From Marinicella gelatinilytica (GTDB lineage Bacteria; Pseudomonadota; Gammaproteobacteria; Xanthomonadales; Marinicellaceae): a stretch of DNA of 64,000 bases. The stretch is taken from contig NZ_JAPMLN010000005.1 of the NCBI RefSeq assembly GCF_026410405.1, positions 62,001 to 126,000 of the forward strand, given 5' to 3'. A program made the translations under genes and the position numbers. How positions within the stretch are numbered: position 1 is the first letter of the stretch; each line of letters opens with the position of its first letter. The notes below the pieces were generated by a model. That model was not told the DNA's origin. It saw only the letters and a program-made list of their open reading frames with translations, and made no database searches. Of this stretch, positions 26,416 through 34,784 are shown piece after piece.

Positions 26416-27795
26416 TTATTTCTCCAAACCACCACGGGTCAATTTAATGGGGTCTAATATTTCTTTAATTTCTTGTTCGCTTAAATCAGTCATTTCTTTG
26501 GTGACATCGATAACCGAGCGCTTTTCCTGATAGGCTTTTTTAGCAATCTTGGCACCTAACTCATAACCGATAACCGGATTTAGAGCAGTCACTAAAATCG
26601 GGTTTTTATCAACACTCTCAGACACTTTATCGTGATTAACTATGAAACCATCAATACATTGTTTGGCTGTTTGTTGTAATGCACTGGTTAAAATATCGAT
26701 ACTTTGTAAGGTGTTATAAACTATCACCGGCAGCATCACATTTAACTGAAAGTTACCTGACTGACCGGCGACAGTAACAGTACTGTCGTTACCTATCACT
26801 TGAGCACAAATCATGGTAACCGCTTCAGGTATAACCGGATTCACTTTGCCCGGCATGATACTGCTTCCCGGTTGTAAACTTGGCAATTCGATTTCACCAA
26901 TTCCTGCCAGTGGCCCTGAGTTCATCCAACGCAAATCATTGGCTATTTTCATCAAAGTAACCGCCAACACCCGAAGTTGCCCGGACAGTTCAACGATATT
27001 ATCCTGCGTACTGATACCATCAAATTTGTTGGCCATACTGGTAAAGTTTAAACCGGTCAATTCAGACATTTTTGTTGCAAAAATTTCACCAAACCGGGAA
27101 TCGGCATTAATGCCCGTTCCGACAGCAGTACCGCCTTGAGGAAGTTGACAAACCCGTTTTAAACTATCTGTTAAGCGATCGACATTACTTTGCACAGTAC
27201 TGGACCAAGTATTGAGCTCCTGACCAAAGGTTACCGGCATGGCATCCATTAAATGTGTGCGTCCGGTTTTCACCACGGTATCCAATTGTTTGGCTTTTGA
27301 TTGACAAGACGCCACAAAACCATGCATGGCCGGAATCAAATTTTGTGTAACATCCAAGGCATTACTCACAGCGATGGCGGTGGGCACCACATCATTTGAA
27401 CTTTGCCCCATGTTAACATCATCATTGGGATGTATCGTTAGTTCATCGGTGGATGCCAAATGGGCAATGACTTCATTACAGTTCATATTAGAACTGGTTC
27501 CGGAACCGGTTTGAAAAACATCAATCGGAAAATGTTGATCCATTTCGCCGCTTATCACTTTATCCGCTGCCTGTTGAATGGCTTCGCTTTTCACCTGCGA
27601 CAAATAACCCAATTCCTCATTGGCTTGTGCCGCTGATTTTTTTACCAGCCCCAGGGCTTTAATAAACGCCGGCGGCATGGTTAAACCACTCATCGGAAAA
27701 TTATTAACGGCACGTTGCGTTTGTGCACCGTATAAAGCATCAGCCGGAACCTGAAGTTCACCCATGCTGTCCTTTTCAATACGAAAATCGCTCAT
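26416..27795 (-). CDS. fumC: Class II fumarate hydratase
   Basis: Iron-independent fumarase of the citric acid cycle and homotetramer. Substrate-binding motifs include TGSGTSSNMNCNEV, SSNDVVPTA, GRTHLMDAMPVTFGQE and the signature GSSIMPGKVNP (about 318-328). Length 459 is standard. It heads a six-gene leftward operon with a two-component system and miaE. Being oxygen-stable, it fits next to the divergent superoxide dismutase gene. Confidence 0.95.
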   Translation of the reverse strand: MSDFRIEKDSMGELQVPADALYGAQTQRAVNNFPMSGLTMPPAFIKALGLVKKSAAQANEELGYLSQVKSEAIQQAADKVISGEMDQHFPIDVFQTGSGTSSNMNCNEVIAHLASTDELTIHPNDDVNMGQSSNDVVPTAIAVSNALDVTQNLIPAMHGFVASCQSKAKQLDTVVKTGRTHLMDAMPVTFGQELNTWSSTVQSNVDRLTDSLKRVCQLPQGGTAVGTGINADSRFGEIFATKMSELTGLNFTSMANKFDGISTQDNIVELSGQLRVLAVTLMKIANDLRWMNSGPLAGIGEIELPSLQPGSSIMPGKVNPVIPEAVTMICAQVIGNDSTVTVAGQSGNFQLNVMLPVIVYNTLQSIDILTSALQQTAKQCIDGFIVNHDKVSESVDKNPILVTALNPVIGYELGAKIAKKAYQEKRSVIDVTKEMTDLSEQEIKEILDPIKLTRGGLEK

Positions 27796-28142
27796 TGCAT
27801 ACTCGTTATTTTAAGAAAGCGCCGATTATAAGCAAAATATCTTCATAAATCGATGCCATTAATCGATTACACGATTGATTGGCAAACAAATGACCTCAAA
27901 AACAGCTAAAGATTAAAACTGTGTTAAAAACCCGAAAGTGTGTGACATAATTTAGACAATAAACCTTTTAAAGCAATTATTTGGCCATATACTAAATGGA
28001 AGTCATAAAGATTCCTTTGCATTAATCATGAATCGAGTAAAAACCAACAGAAAGCCCAAGAGGGCTGTCACAAGTTTAATGGTTTCAGATTAATACTCAG
28101 GTCTCATTAAATCTTTTAATATCATAACTTTGGAGGAATACC
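27796..28142. other. Divergent promoter region of fumC and sodB
   Basis: The 347 bp separate two divergent genes and hold no open frame. A GGAGG sequence 7 nt before the sodB ATG is the only sure signal. A small inverted repeat AGCCC/GGGCT (about 28053-28067) lies in the likely sodB leader. I could not place the two promoters with confidence and saw no clear Fur or FNR site. Confidence 0.5.
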
Positions 28143-28721
28143 ATGTCTTTTAAATTACCTGATTTACCCTATGCCAAAGACGCATTGGCACCCCATATTT
28201 CTGAAGAAACCTTAAATTACCATCATGGTAAACACCATAACGCCTATGTGAATAAGCTTAATGATTTAATTAAAGGCACTGAATTTGAAAATATGTCCTT
28301 AGAAGACATTATCCTTAAATCAGATGGCGGTATTTTTAACAATGCGGCACAAATTTGGAACCACACATTTTATTTTAATGGATTTTCTCCGGATGGTGGT
28401 GGCGAACCTAAAGGTGAACTGGCCGATAAAATCAAAAAAGCCTTCGGTAGCTTTGATGATTTTGTTAAAAAATTCAACGAAACAGGATTAGCTACCTTTG
28501 GTTCTGGCTGGGTCTGGCTGGTACAAGACAAAGGCGGCGATCTAAAAATCGTTAACACATTCAATGCCGGCAACCCCATGACCGATGGCTACCACCCTCT
28601 GTTAACCTGTGATGTTTGGGAACATGCCTATTACGTTGATACCCGCAACGACCGCGGTGCCTACATTAAGAACTTCTGGAACATTGTTAACTGGGATTTT
28701 GTGGCTAACAATTTAAAATAA
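28143..28721 (+). CDS. sodB: Superoxide dismutase [Fe]
   Basis: Converts superoxide to peroxide and oxygen in the cytoplasm. Metal ligands are His27 (LNYHHGKHH), His in IWNHTFYFNG (about 74), and Asp and His in CDVWEHAYYVD. Gln in NNAAQIWNH and the DVWEHAYYVDTRNDRG block favour the iron form. Length 192 is typical. It stands alone on plus with a strong ribosome-binding site and its own terminator. Confidence 0.95.
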   Translation: MSFKLPDLPYAKDALAPHISEETLNYHHGKHHNAYVNKLNDLIKGTEFENMSLEDIILKSDGGIFNNAAQIWNHTFYFNGFSPDGGGEPKGELADKIKKAFGSFDDFVKKFNETGLATFGSGWVWLVQDKGGDLKIVNTFNAGNPMTDGYHPLLTCDVWEHAYYVDTRNDRGAYIKNFWNIVNWDFVANNLK

Positions 28722-28744
28722 ACACTTAGCTCAAAACAAACCAT

Positions 28745-28777
28745 AAAGCCGGTTTCATCTGAACTGGCTTTTTTAAT
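28745..28777 (+). terminator. Intrinsic terminator of sodB
   Basis: AAGCCGGTT and AACTGGCTT pair around a 7-nt loop and are followed by a T6 run. On the opposite strand the T-run is weak, so it mainly serves sodB, though it also lies past the end of the convergent regulator gene. Confidence 0.8.
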
Positions 28778-28811
28778 GTTTGCAAATAACATTTATTTGT
28801 CGCTTACATTT

Positions 28812-29423
28812 TCACAACCAACCTTTTTGACGTGCGATTCGGGCCGCTTCGATGCTGTTATGGGCACCCAGTTTTGAGACTGCATTGGACAAGTAGTTTC
28901 GGACGGTACCAGGCGATAAAAATAATCGTGCGGCAATCTTGTCGGTGCTTAAACCATCTGCCACCAGCTGTAAAGCGCGTCGTTCTTTATCGGTTAGTGG
29001 GTCCATGTCATGCCAGGTTTCCATCACCAACTCAGGATCAATGACTTTACCGCCTTTCATAACAGTTCTGATGGCCGTCGCCAATTCTTCACTGGGCGTG
29101 TCTTTCAGCATATAACCTTTGACACCGGCAGCCATGGCTCGTTTTAAAAATCCGGCGCGTGCAAAAGTGGTCAACACAATAACCTCACAAGGCAAATCCT
29201 GATTTTTAATTTCTTGCGCCAGCTCAATACCAGTCATGGTCGGCATTTCGATATCAGTTAACACCAAATCAGGTTGATACTGTCGCACCTTATCTAAAGC
29301 CTCTTGGCCATTTTTGGCTTGTGCCACCACTTCGAAATCATCTTCTAAGTTTAACAAAGCGGCCAAAGCACCAAGCAGCATGCTTTGATCTTCTGCAATC
29401 AGTATTTTTATTTTTTCATTCAT
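28812..29423 (-). CDS. NarL/LuxR-family response regulator
   Basis: Second DNA-binding regulator of this type in the window. The phospho-acceptor Asp is in DLVLTDIEMPTMTG (about 55) and the conserved Lys in GYMLKDTPSEEL. The C-terminal helix-turn-helix has DKERRALQLVADGLSTDK and GTVRNYLSNAVSKLG. It overlaps its kinase gene by 8 bp and is the last gene of an operon with an ABC transporter and an amidohydrolase. Resemblance is to the DesR class. Confidence 0.93.
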   Translation of the reverse strand: MNEKIKILIAEDQSMLLGALAALLNLEDDFEVVAQAKNGQEALDKVRQYQPDLVLTDIEMPTMTGIELAQEIKNQDLPCEVIVLTTFARAGFLKRAMAAGVKGYMLKDTPSEELATAIRTVMKGGKVIDPELVMETWHDMDPLTDKERRALQLVADGLSTDKIAARLFLSPGTVRNYLSNAVSKLGAHNSIEAARIARQKGWL

Positions 29424-30564
29424 GCGCTACTTGATTCGATATTGGTAATGTAATGGTGGCCATAAACCCCTGGTCAATATTGAAATCAACTCGGCCGTTC
29501 AGTTGAGCCACCCGTTCACTGACGCCCTTTAACCCACTGCCGGTTTTAAAGTCATTGGCTTGACCGTTGTCTTTTATGATTAACGTGATGTGTTGCTGGT
29601 CTGTTTCAAGTTTCAGCATGCACTCTGTGGCTTTTGAATGGCGCATTATATTGGTGGTTAATTCACGAACCATATAAGCCATGGCGGTATTGGTGTCACT
29701 GTCCAGCTGCAAATCTTCAATGGCCGCGATATGTTCTGTCACCTCGATGTCTAATGAATTTAACAGCACCCTGGCCTGTACCAGTTCCGTGGCCAAATCC
29801 CGCTGCCGATAGTCACTGACAACTTCTCTGACTTCGGCTAAAGATTCGCGACTGATTTTTTCGATTTCCCGAATTTCCTGTTGTACTTTTTTATTGTCAT
29901 GGCCGACAAGCTTTTGTGCCAGTTGTGACTTAATGTTAATCACTGAAAACGTATGGCCAATCAGATCATGCAAATCTCTGGCGATGCGTTCTCTTTCGGC
30001 AGCGGTGGCGATGTTTTTAATTTCTTCCTGACTGGCTTTAATCACTTGATTTTTCTTGGCCATTTGAGCCAGATAAATGTTACTGACACCGATGATTGCA
30101 CCAAAAAACAAAGCCGGGAAAATTATGTAGGCTGAAATACCAAAACCAACAGCGGCGACTGAAGTCATGGCAAGCATGATGCCTAAGGTTGTAAAGCCGT
30201 TTTTTGCGCTGTTAAATTGTGCGCAGAATGCCGCGGCATAAACAGTAAACACCCCGGCAGTCGGCATATTGAGTAATGCCAGCACAAAACCAATGGCCCA
30301 TATACCTGTGATGTAATAAAACAATTGTCTATCAGCAACCCAATAAGCCCTGAAGTACAGGACTAAAAAAACAGCAATACCGGCGAAGCTGTAAATATAC
30401 TGTTGGGTGGAGAATTCATTAAACACAAAAGGAATGAAATACATCAATAGATAACCCAACCAGATATACGGCATAAAGCCGACATCAGCTGATTGTGGCA
30501 ACAACCTATGGTGGAGGTTTTTAAGCCAACCGGGTATGACAGGCGTTTGATTAATGGTTTTCAT
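29416..30564 (-). CDS. Sensor histidine kinase, HisKA_3 (DesK type)
   Basis: Membrane kinase of 382 residues with about six helices between residues 28 and 170. The phospho-acceptor motif is ERIARDLHDLIGHTFSVIN (about 193-211), and the ATPase domain has MVRELTTNIMRHSKATECML, KDNGQANDFKTGSGLKGV and a glycine-rich lid. It is 5 bp from the amidohydrolase gene. Together with the ABC exporter genes the layout resembles DesK/DesR-type systems that sense membrane state or a bound compound. Confidence 0.9.
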   Translation of the reverse strand: MKTINQTPVIPGWLKNLHHRLLPQSADVGFMPYIWLGYLLMYFIPFVFNEFSTQQYIYSFAGIAVFLVLYFRAYWVADRQLFYYITGIWAIGFVLALLNMPTAGVFTVYAAAFCAQFNSAKNGFTTLGIMLAMTSVAAVGFGISAYIIFPALFFGAIIGVSNIYLAQMAKKNQVIKASQEEIKNIATAAERERIARDLHDLIGHTFSVINIKSQLAQKLVGHDNKKVQQEIREIEKISRESLAEVREVVSDYRQRDLATELVQARVLLNSLDIEVTEHIAAIEDLQLDSDTNTAMAYMVRELTTNIMRHSKATECMLKLETDQQHITLIIKDNGQANDFKTGSGLKGVSERVAQLNGRVDFNIDQGFMATITLPISNQVAHE

Positions 30565-30569
30565 AGTTA

Positions 30570-32411
30570 TTATCTGATGACCACATTGTCTAAGCTGAAA
30601 GCAAAAGATGCAAGTTCTGGTTTTAATCGACTGCCATCAGCCACCCAAGCCAAGCCGGTGACCGCATCCCAGTTGACTGACGGATGGTCTGACAGTGTCA
30701 CTGCTAGCAGCCGGCATTGTTCCGTTATTTTAAAGGGTATTTGCACAGGCTGCATATTGTTGACAGTAAAAACCATCAGTTGATAAACGCCGACATCACC
30801 CGCCGCTTCAAATTCAATGGCTTGATAAGCTGTCAGGGATCGCGTCTTATTCATATTTGCTGAAAATGGCAGGAAGACCCCTGACCATGGATAGTTAAAA
30901 CCACTCTTTATATGGCCTTTTACAGCGATACCACCACCATCACAAGCATTTGAGGTCCAACTTACCGCAGCGGTGGAGTTACCTTGCATCATTTGATCAG
31001 AAGTGACCTTATAGTCAGAATCGAAAAATGATTTTAAACTGTCCTGATTAAAATGACTGATAAGCGTATTGGGCTGTTCATCAATTGGCTCAATTGAATC
31101 GGTATTGGTCGTATCTTCAGACGTAATTGGGTAGCCATTTTTCCAAATACTGACAATTGTTCGGGTATTTTTAATGTGTTCTCTGGGATCTGCAGACAGC
31201 ACAATAAAATCAGCTTTGGCACCGGGGCTTAAGTCACCCCGACGACCAATCGGAAACGCTTGAGCGGTTAAATATCCGGCGGCTTGTAACACTTCGGTCG
31301 GGCTTAAACCGGCTTGCTGAAGCAGTTCCAATTCTCCGTGCAGGCTGATGCCATGGGCTGTCCCGGGATTGGGTGCATCGCTACCGGCCAATATAATAAT
31401 GCCATGTTCATGCATAATACGGGTGTTTTCAATGGCTGTGGCCAGCAGATCGGGGCGACTGGGTAAACCGTGAAAAGGTTTTAAGCCATTTTTAATCTCG
31501 GCAAGCATTGATGTCGATAGTTTACGGGTTAAGTTCTTATCGACACTTAATGCAGCGCTGTGATCACTTTGTGCCATGGAGGCAATAACCGATAAAGTGG
31601 GAATAACAAAGACCTGCTTTTCCCGCATTGCGGTCAACAATTCATCACTGATTATCCGGTCCCCAAAGGTATGCACCAAACCATCGGCACCGGCCGTCAC
31701 AGCGTCCACTGCGGACTGATGGTTACTGATATGCACCACCGCCAGTTTCTGTCTTGCATGACTGGCTTTGATTACGGCAGCGAGCGTTTGTTTTGAAATG
31801 GTTGTCAGCCCATGGTAATCAGGCTCGTGGTTATAGACGATTTTAATAAAATCAGAACCTTCATCGATACGGGCCTGGACAAATTCATCGGCTTCATCGA
31901 CTGAGTTAATGGTCGGAATCGGAAAACCATACTGGGTGCCATGACCACCCGGGCTGGTCACCAAAGTACCGGCTGAGAAAAAATCCGCCTGGTTGGTTTT
32001 AGCCTCCGAATGACGTGTTAATTTTGCCTGTTGCGCAAAACTCAGTGCGGTAAACATATCGATTTCAGTGGTCACACCAAATTGCAAAGCCTGTTGTAAT
32101 GCATTGCCCCAAGTATGGGTATGGGCATCGATCAGACCCGGTATCACAAAACCCTGACCCCCATTAATCCGTGGAAGTTCATCACTGCTGCCAGCATCAG
32201 TGCTGATGCGACCGTTATTTATCACCAGTTGACTGTCCTGATGCCAGGTTTGGCCATCAAACACAGTGACATTGGTTAATACAAAGGTATTATCTGTGGC
32301 ATTGCCTATTGTTGTCTTATGGTGTGGGTTTTCGACAGCCGGCGTTGGCAATAAAAATATGAAACCGGTTAAAATCGCCACAAATACTAAACTATATATT
32401 AAAAACTTCAT
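30570..32411 (-). CDS. Membrane-anchored amidohydrolase with CIA30-like C-terminal domain
   Basis: Metal-dependent hydrolase of the imidazolonepropionase/prolidase-like branch, substrate unknown. An N-terminal signal or anchor (about 1-23) places it outside the inner membrane. The TIM barrel has HxH in GLIDAHTHTWG (about 95), Lys in DFIKIVYNHEPDY, His in AVVHISNHQ and LVHTFGD, and Asp in LAGSDAPNPG. A C-terminal domain (about 460-613) with SGFNYPWSGVFLPFS and FAFSLDNVVIR resembles the CIA30/NDUFAF1 beta-sandwich. It sits between an ABC exporter and a two-component system. Confidence 0.82.
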   Translation of the reverse strand: MKFLIYSLVFVAILTGFIFLLPTPAVENPHHKTTIGNATDNTFVLTNVTVFDGQTWHQDSQLVINNGRISTDAGSSDELPRINGGQGFVIPGLIDAHTHTWGNALQQALQFGVTTEIDMFTALSFAQQAKLTRHSEAKTNQADFFSAGTLVTSPGGHGTQYGFPIPTINSVDEADEFVQARIDEGSDFIKIVYNHEPDYHGLTTISKQTLAAVIKASHARQKLAVVHISNHQSAVDAVTAGADGLVHTFGDRIISDELLTAMREKQVFVIPTLSVIASMAQSDHSAALSVDKNLTRKLSTSMLAEIKNGLKPFHGLPSRPDLLATAIENTRIMHEHGIIILAGSDAPNPGTAHGISLHGELELLQQAGLSPTEVLQAAGYLTAQAFPIGRRGDLSPGAKADFIVLSADPREHIKNTRTIVSIWKNGYPITSEDTTNTDSIEPIDEQPNTLISHFNQDSLKSFFDSDYKVTSDQMMQGNSTAAVSWTSNACDGGGIAVKGHIKSGFNYPWSGVFLPFSANMNKTRSLTAYQAIEFEAAGDVGVYQLMVFTVNNMQPVQIPFKITEQCRLLAVTLSDHPSVNWDAVTGLAWVADGSRLKPELASFAFSLDNVVIR

Positions 32412-32423
32412 GCCTGTTCTCCG

Positions 32424-33197
32424 TTATTTTGCTTCAGAAATACGTTTAAATGACCTACGTGCCAATAGCAGGAATAACAGACTCATGGCGGTTAAAATAC
32501 CGGCATGGATAAACCAGGGATGGCCTAAGTCTAAACCTTGAATTTTCAACACCAATTGCGCCAAATGAAAAGGCGGCAACAGCCAGGCAAAAGACTGTAA
32601 AACCGATGAGAATAATTCGATGGGTATCCACAATCCCGATAAGAATGACATGGGCAAATAAATCAAATTAACCACCGCCGGCGCACTTTGGCCTTTTAAA
32701 GCCAGGCCCAGCCACAAGCCCAGTGCACAAAATGGCAGTGTTCCAATCAACAAAACCAATAAAGTCGCGGCCCATTGACCTGTGGTCAACACCACATCAC
32801 CAAATAGTGCGCCGGTGATAAACAAACTCAAGATAATCAGCAATGCAAACTGCATGGCGGTTAGAATTCTTGCCATAAAATACGCTGAAATTGGCATCGG
32901 GCTGCATTGCTTAACAGCCAGCCAACCCTGGTCTTTTTCAATCGCCACACCAACCCCAAAACCAAACAAGGCCGGTCCAATAATACCAAAAACACCATAC
33001 GTCGCAATCATATAGGCGGGCATTTGACCGTTCATGCCTTGACGGTTAAAAATTAACGCAAAAAACACATAAAACATCAGCGGAAACAATAAGCTGGGAA
33101 TGGTGAAGGCCGGCATTCTAAAGGCTTTAAGGAACTCGGTTTTGGCTTCCAAATAATAGATATTGAGCGAGCGCTGCCAGTTAGCTGAGGTATTCAT
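32424..33197 (-). CDS. ABC-2 type exporter permease
   Basis: Membrane half of an ABC exporter, 257 residues with six predicted helices. An amphipathic start (YLEAKTEFLKAFRMPAF) precedes the first helix, and the family motif appears as YLPMSFLSGLWIPIELF (about 182-198). It overlaps the ATPase gene by 4 bp. The substrate cannot be read from the sequence. DesKR-linked exporters of this type often handle lipids, antibiotics or peptides. Confidence 0.88.
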   Translation of the reverse strand: MNTSANWQRSLNIYYLEAKTEFLKAFRMPAFTIPSLLFPLMFYVFFALIFNRQGMNGQMPAYMIATYGVFGIIGPALFGFGVGVAIEKDQGWLAVKQCSPMPISAYFMARILTAMQFALLIILSLFITGALFGDVVLTTGQWAATLLVLLIGTLPFCALGLWLGLALKGQSAPAVVNLIYLPMSFLSGLWIPIELFSSVLQSFAWLLPPFHLAQLVLKIQGLDLGHPWFIHAGILTAMSLLFLLLARRSFKRISEAK

Positions 33198-34114
33198 GCT
33201 GATTTCTCCTGTTCAATTTTTTCATGCGTTTGGTGTTCGCTGAGATTAATAAAGGCGTCTTCTAAAGTCACTTGTGAAATGGTTAAATCTTGGATGTCAG
33301 TACAGACGTTAAGTAAGGACCGCAAAGTGGCTTCGGTTTGTTGAGATAATAATTCGTGGTAATTGCCTTTGGCTTGGTAGTCATCAACCGCGGTGAGCTG
33401 CGATAAATGCGCAGCTGTAAGATTACTTTTGAAGCGAATAATTTTACCGCCCAAACGTTTTTTAATCTGTTCGGGACTGCCCTCGGCAGTGATTCTGCCA
33501 TCGCTAAGCAACACAATGCGATCCGCCAACATATCGGCTTCTTCCAGATAATGTGTGGTCAATAGCACCGCAGTGCCTTGGTCTTTTAAATCACGGATAC
33601 AGCGCCACAGTTGACGACGGGTATCGACATCCAAACCCACCGTGGGCTCATCTAAAAACACCACCTCAGGGTTACCACATATCGCCAAAGCAAAAAACAC
33701 CCGTTGTTTCTGGCCACCAGATAACTGATCAAAACGTTTGTCTTTAAGCTGTGTGAGCTGCGATTTCTCCAGGGTTTCCTGAAGACTTAAAGGTTGGTCG
33801 TAATAACTGCTGAATAATTCGATGTGCTCAGCCACTTTTAAAGTACCTGGCATTTGCGCTGATTGCAAAATAGTTCCGATTCGCTTGCGGGCCTTAATAT
33901 GTCCGGCAGGATAATTCAACACGGACAGACTGCCACTGTCGCTGCGCATGCGACCCAACAGTAAATTAATGAGGGTGGTTTTACCTGCGCCATTGGCACC
34001 CAGCAAAGCCAAAATCTCACCGGCTTGTATCTGCAATGAAACCCGATCCAATGCTTTAAACTGCCCAAAGGATTTACTGACTTTTTTGGCTTCGATGATT
34101 GCTGCAATTGACAT
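33194..34114 (-). CDS. ABC transporter ATP-binding protein
   Basis: Energises the adjacent ABC-2 permease. The Walker A motif is GANGAGKTT (about 38-46), the Q-loop is TILQSAQMPG, the signature is QLSGGQKQR (about 134-142), Walker B is VVFLDEPTVGLD, and the H-loop is LLTTHYLEEADML. A C-terminal extension of about 90 residues is usual for exporter ATPases of the drug-efflux class. It is the first gene of the five-gene operon, with a 16-bp palindrome about 80 bp upstream. Confidence 0.92.
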   Translation of the reverse strand: MSIAAIIEAKKVSKSFGQFKALDRVSLQIQAGEILALLGANGAGKTTLINLLLGRMRSDSGSLSVLNYPAGHIKARKRIGTILQSAQMPGTLKVAEHIELFSSYYDQPLSLQETLEKSQLTQLKDKRFDQLSGGQKQRVFFALAICGNPEVVFLDEPTVGLDVDTRRQLWRCIRDLKDQGTAVLLTTHYLEEADMLADRIVLLSDGRITAEGSPEQIKKRLGGKIIRFKSNLTAAHLSQLTAVDDYQAKGNYHELLSQQTEATLRSLLNVCTDIQDLTISQVTLEDAFINLSEHQTHEKIEQEKSA

Positions 34115-34191
34115 AATAATTAAACTTCAATGAAAGTTTAATTATGCAATTCTCATTTCTAAAATCTAACAGAGGATTGTCATCAATCACC

Positions 34192-34207
34192 CATGACAAT
34201 TGTCATG
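34192..34207. promoter_or_regulatory. 16-bp perfect palindrome upstream of the ABC exporter operon
   Basis: CATGACAATTGTCATG is fully palindromic, and another TTGTCAT lies 15 bp away. It sits 78 bp upstream of the ATPase start, where an operator for the operon's own response regulator or another dimeric protein could be. No regulator has been assigned to it. Confidence 0.4.
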
Positions 34208-34340
34208 AAATGATGAAGGGTTTTCGAATTTTTATCTAAATTCAATAAGTATACTTCGAACTTAGATAAGTCAGAACTATAGACAACAAACCTTAAGTGC
34301 CCCATAGCCTATTGAGGATAAAACATCATTATAAATAAAA

Positions 34341-34417
34341 TGGTGCGCTCGACAGGATTCGAACCTGTGGCCTATCGCTTAGGAGGCAATTGCTCTATCC
34401 GACTGAGCTACGAGCGC
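34341..34417 (-). tRNA. tRNA-Arg(CCT)
   Basis: Full cloverleaf on the minus strand: acceptor GCGCTCG/CGAGCGC, D-stem GCTC/GAGC, anticodon stem ATTGC/GCGAT around CTCCTAA, T-stem ACAGG/CCTGT and encoded CCA. The anticodon CCT reads AGG. Its 5' end is one base after the crcB stop codon, so it is probably cut from a crcB-containing transcript. Confidence 0.96.
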
Positions 34418-34418
34418 A

Positions 34419-34784
34419 TTAACTGATTTTCATACCCACCCAAAAAGCCGTGAAGCAAGCCACAACGGTGATTAATGTATAAGCAAGGGCTTTAAGTATC
34501 TCGCCGTGTTCCATCATCAACACGGTTTCCATGGAGAATGTGGACCAGGTGGTTAAGGCACCGAGGATACCGACCATAACAAATAGCTGTAGATTTTCCG
34601 AGATATGGGCATGTTGACTGAACCATTGATACACCCAGCCGATGATTAAACACCCCAACACGTTGGCACTGAGGGTGGCCCAGAATAAGGCCAGCCCGGA
34701 TTGTTTAAACAGCATATTCAAGCCAAAACGACCCAGGGCACCGAAAGCCCCTCCCAACATGACGGCTAAGATGGAATTAATCAT
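34419..34784 (-). CDS. crcB: Fluoride channel CrcB/Fluc
   Basis: Small dual-topology membrane protein that exports fluoride. The 121 residues form four helices. Family motifs are GGAFGALGRFGLN (about 11-23), FVMVGILGALTTWSTFSMET (about 68-87), including the TTFST-like TTWSTFS, and a C-terminal helix. It overlaps rarA by 4 bp (ATGA). No fluoride riboswitch was seen, as expected for an internal operon gene. Confidence 0.95.
   Translation of the reverse strand: MINSILAVMLGGAFGALGRFGLNMLFKQSGLALFWATLSANVLGCLIIGWVYQWFSQHAHISENLQLFVMVGILGALTTWSTFSMETVLMMEHGEILKALAYTLITVVACFTAFWVGMKIS

Noticed and set aside
27951-27962. TTTAGACAATAA shared between the sodB upstream region and the tRNA insert at 21152
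   Set aside because: A single AT-rich 12-mer match with unrelated flanks is not convincing as a repeat.
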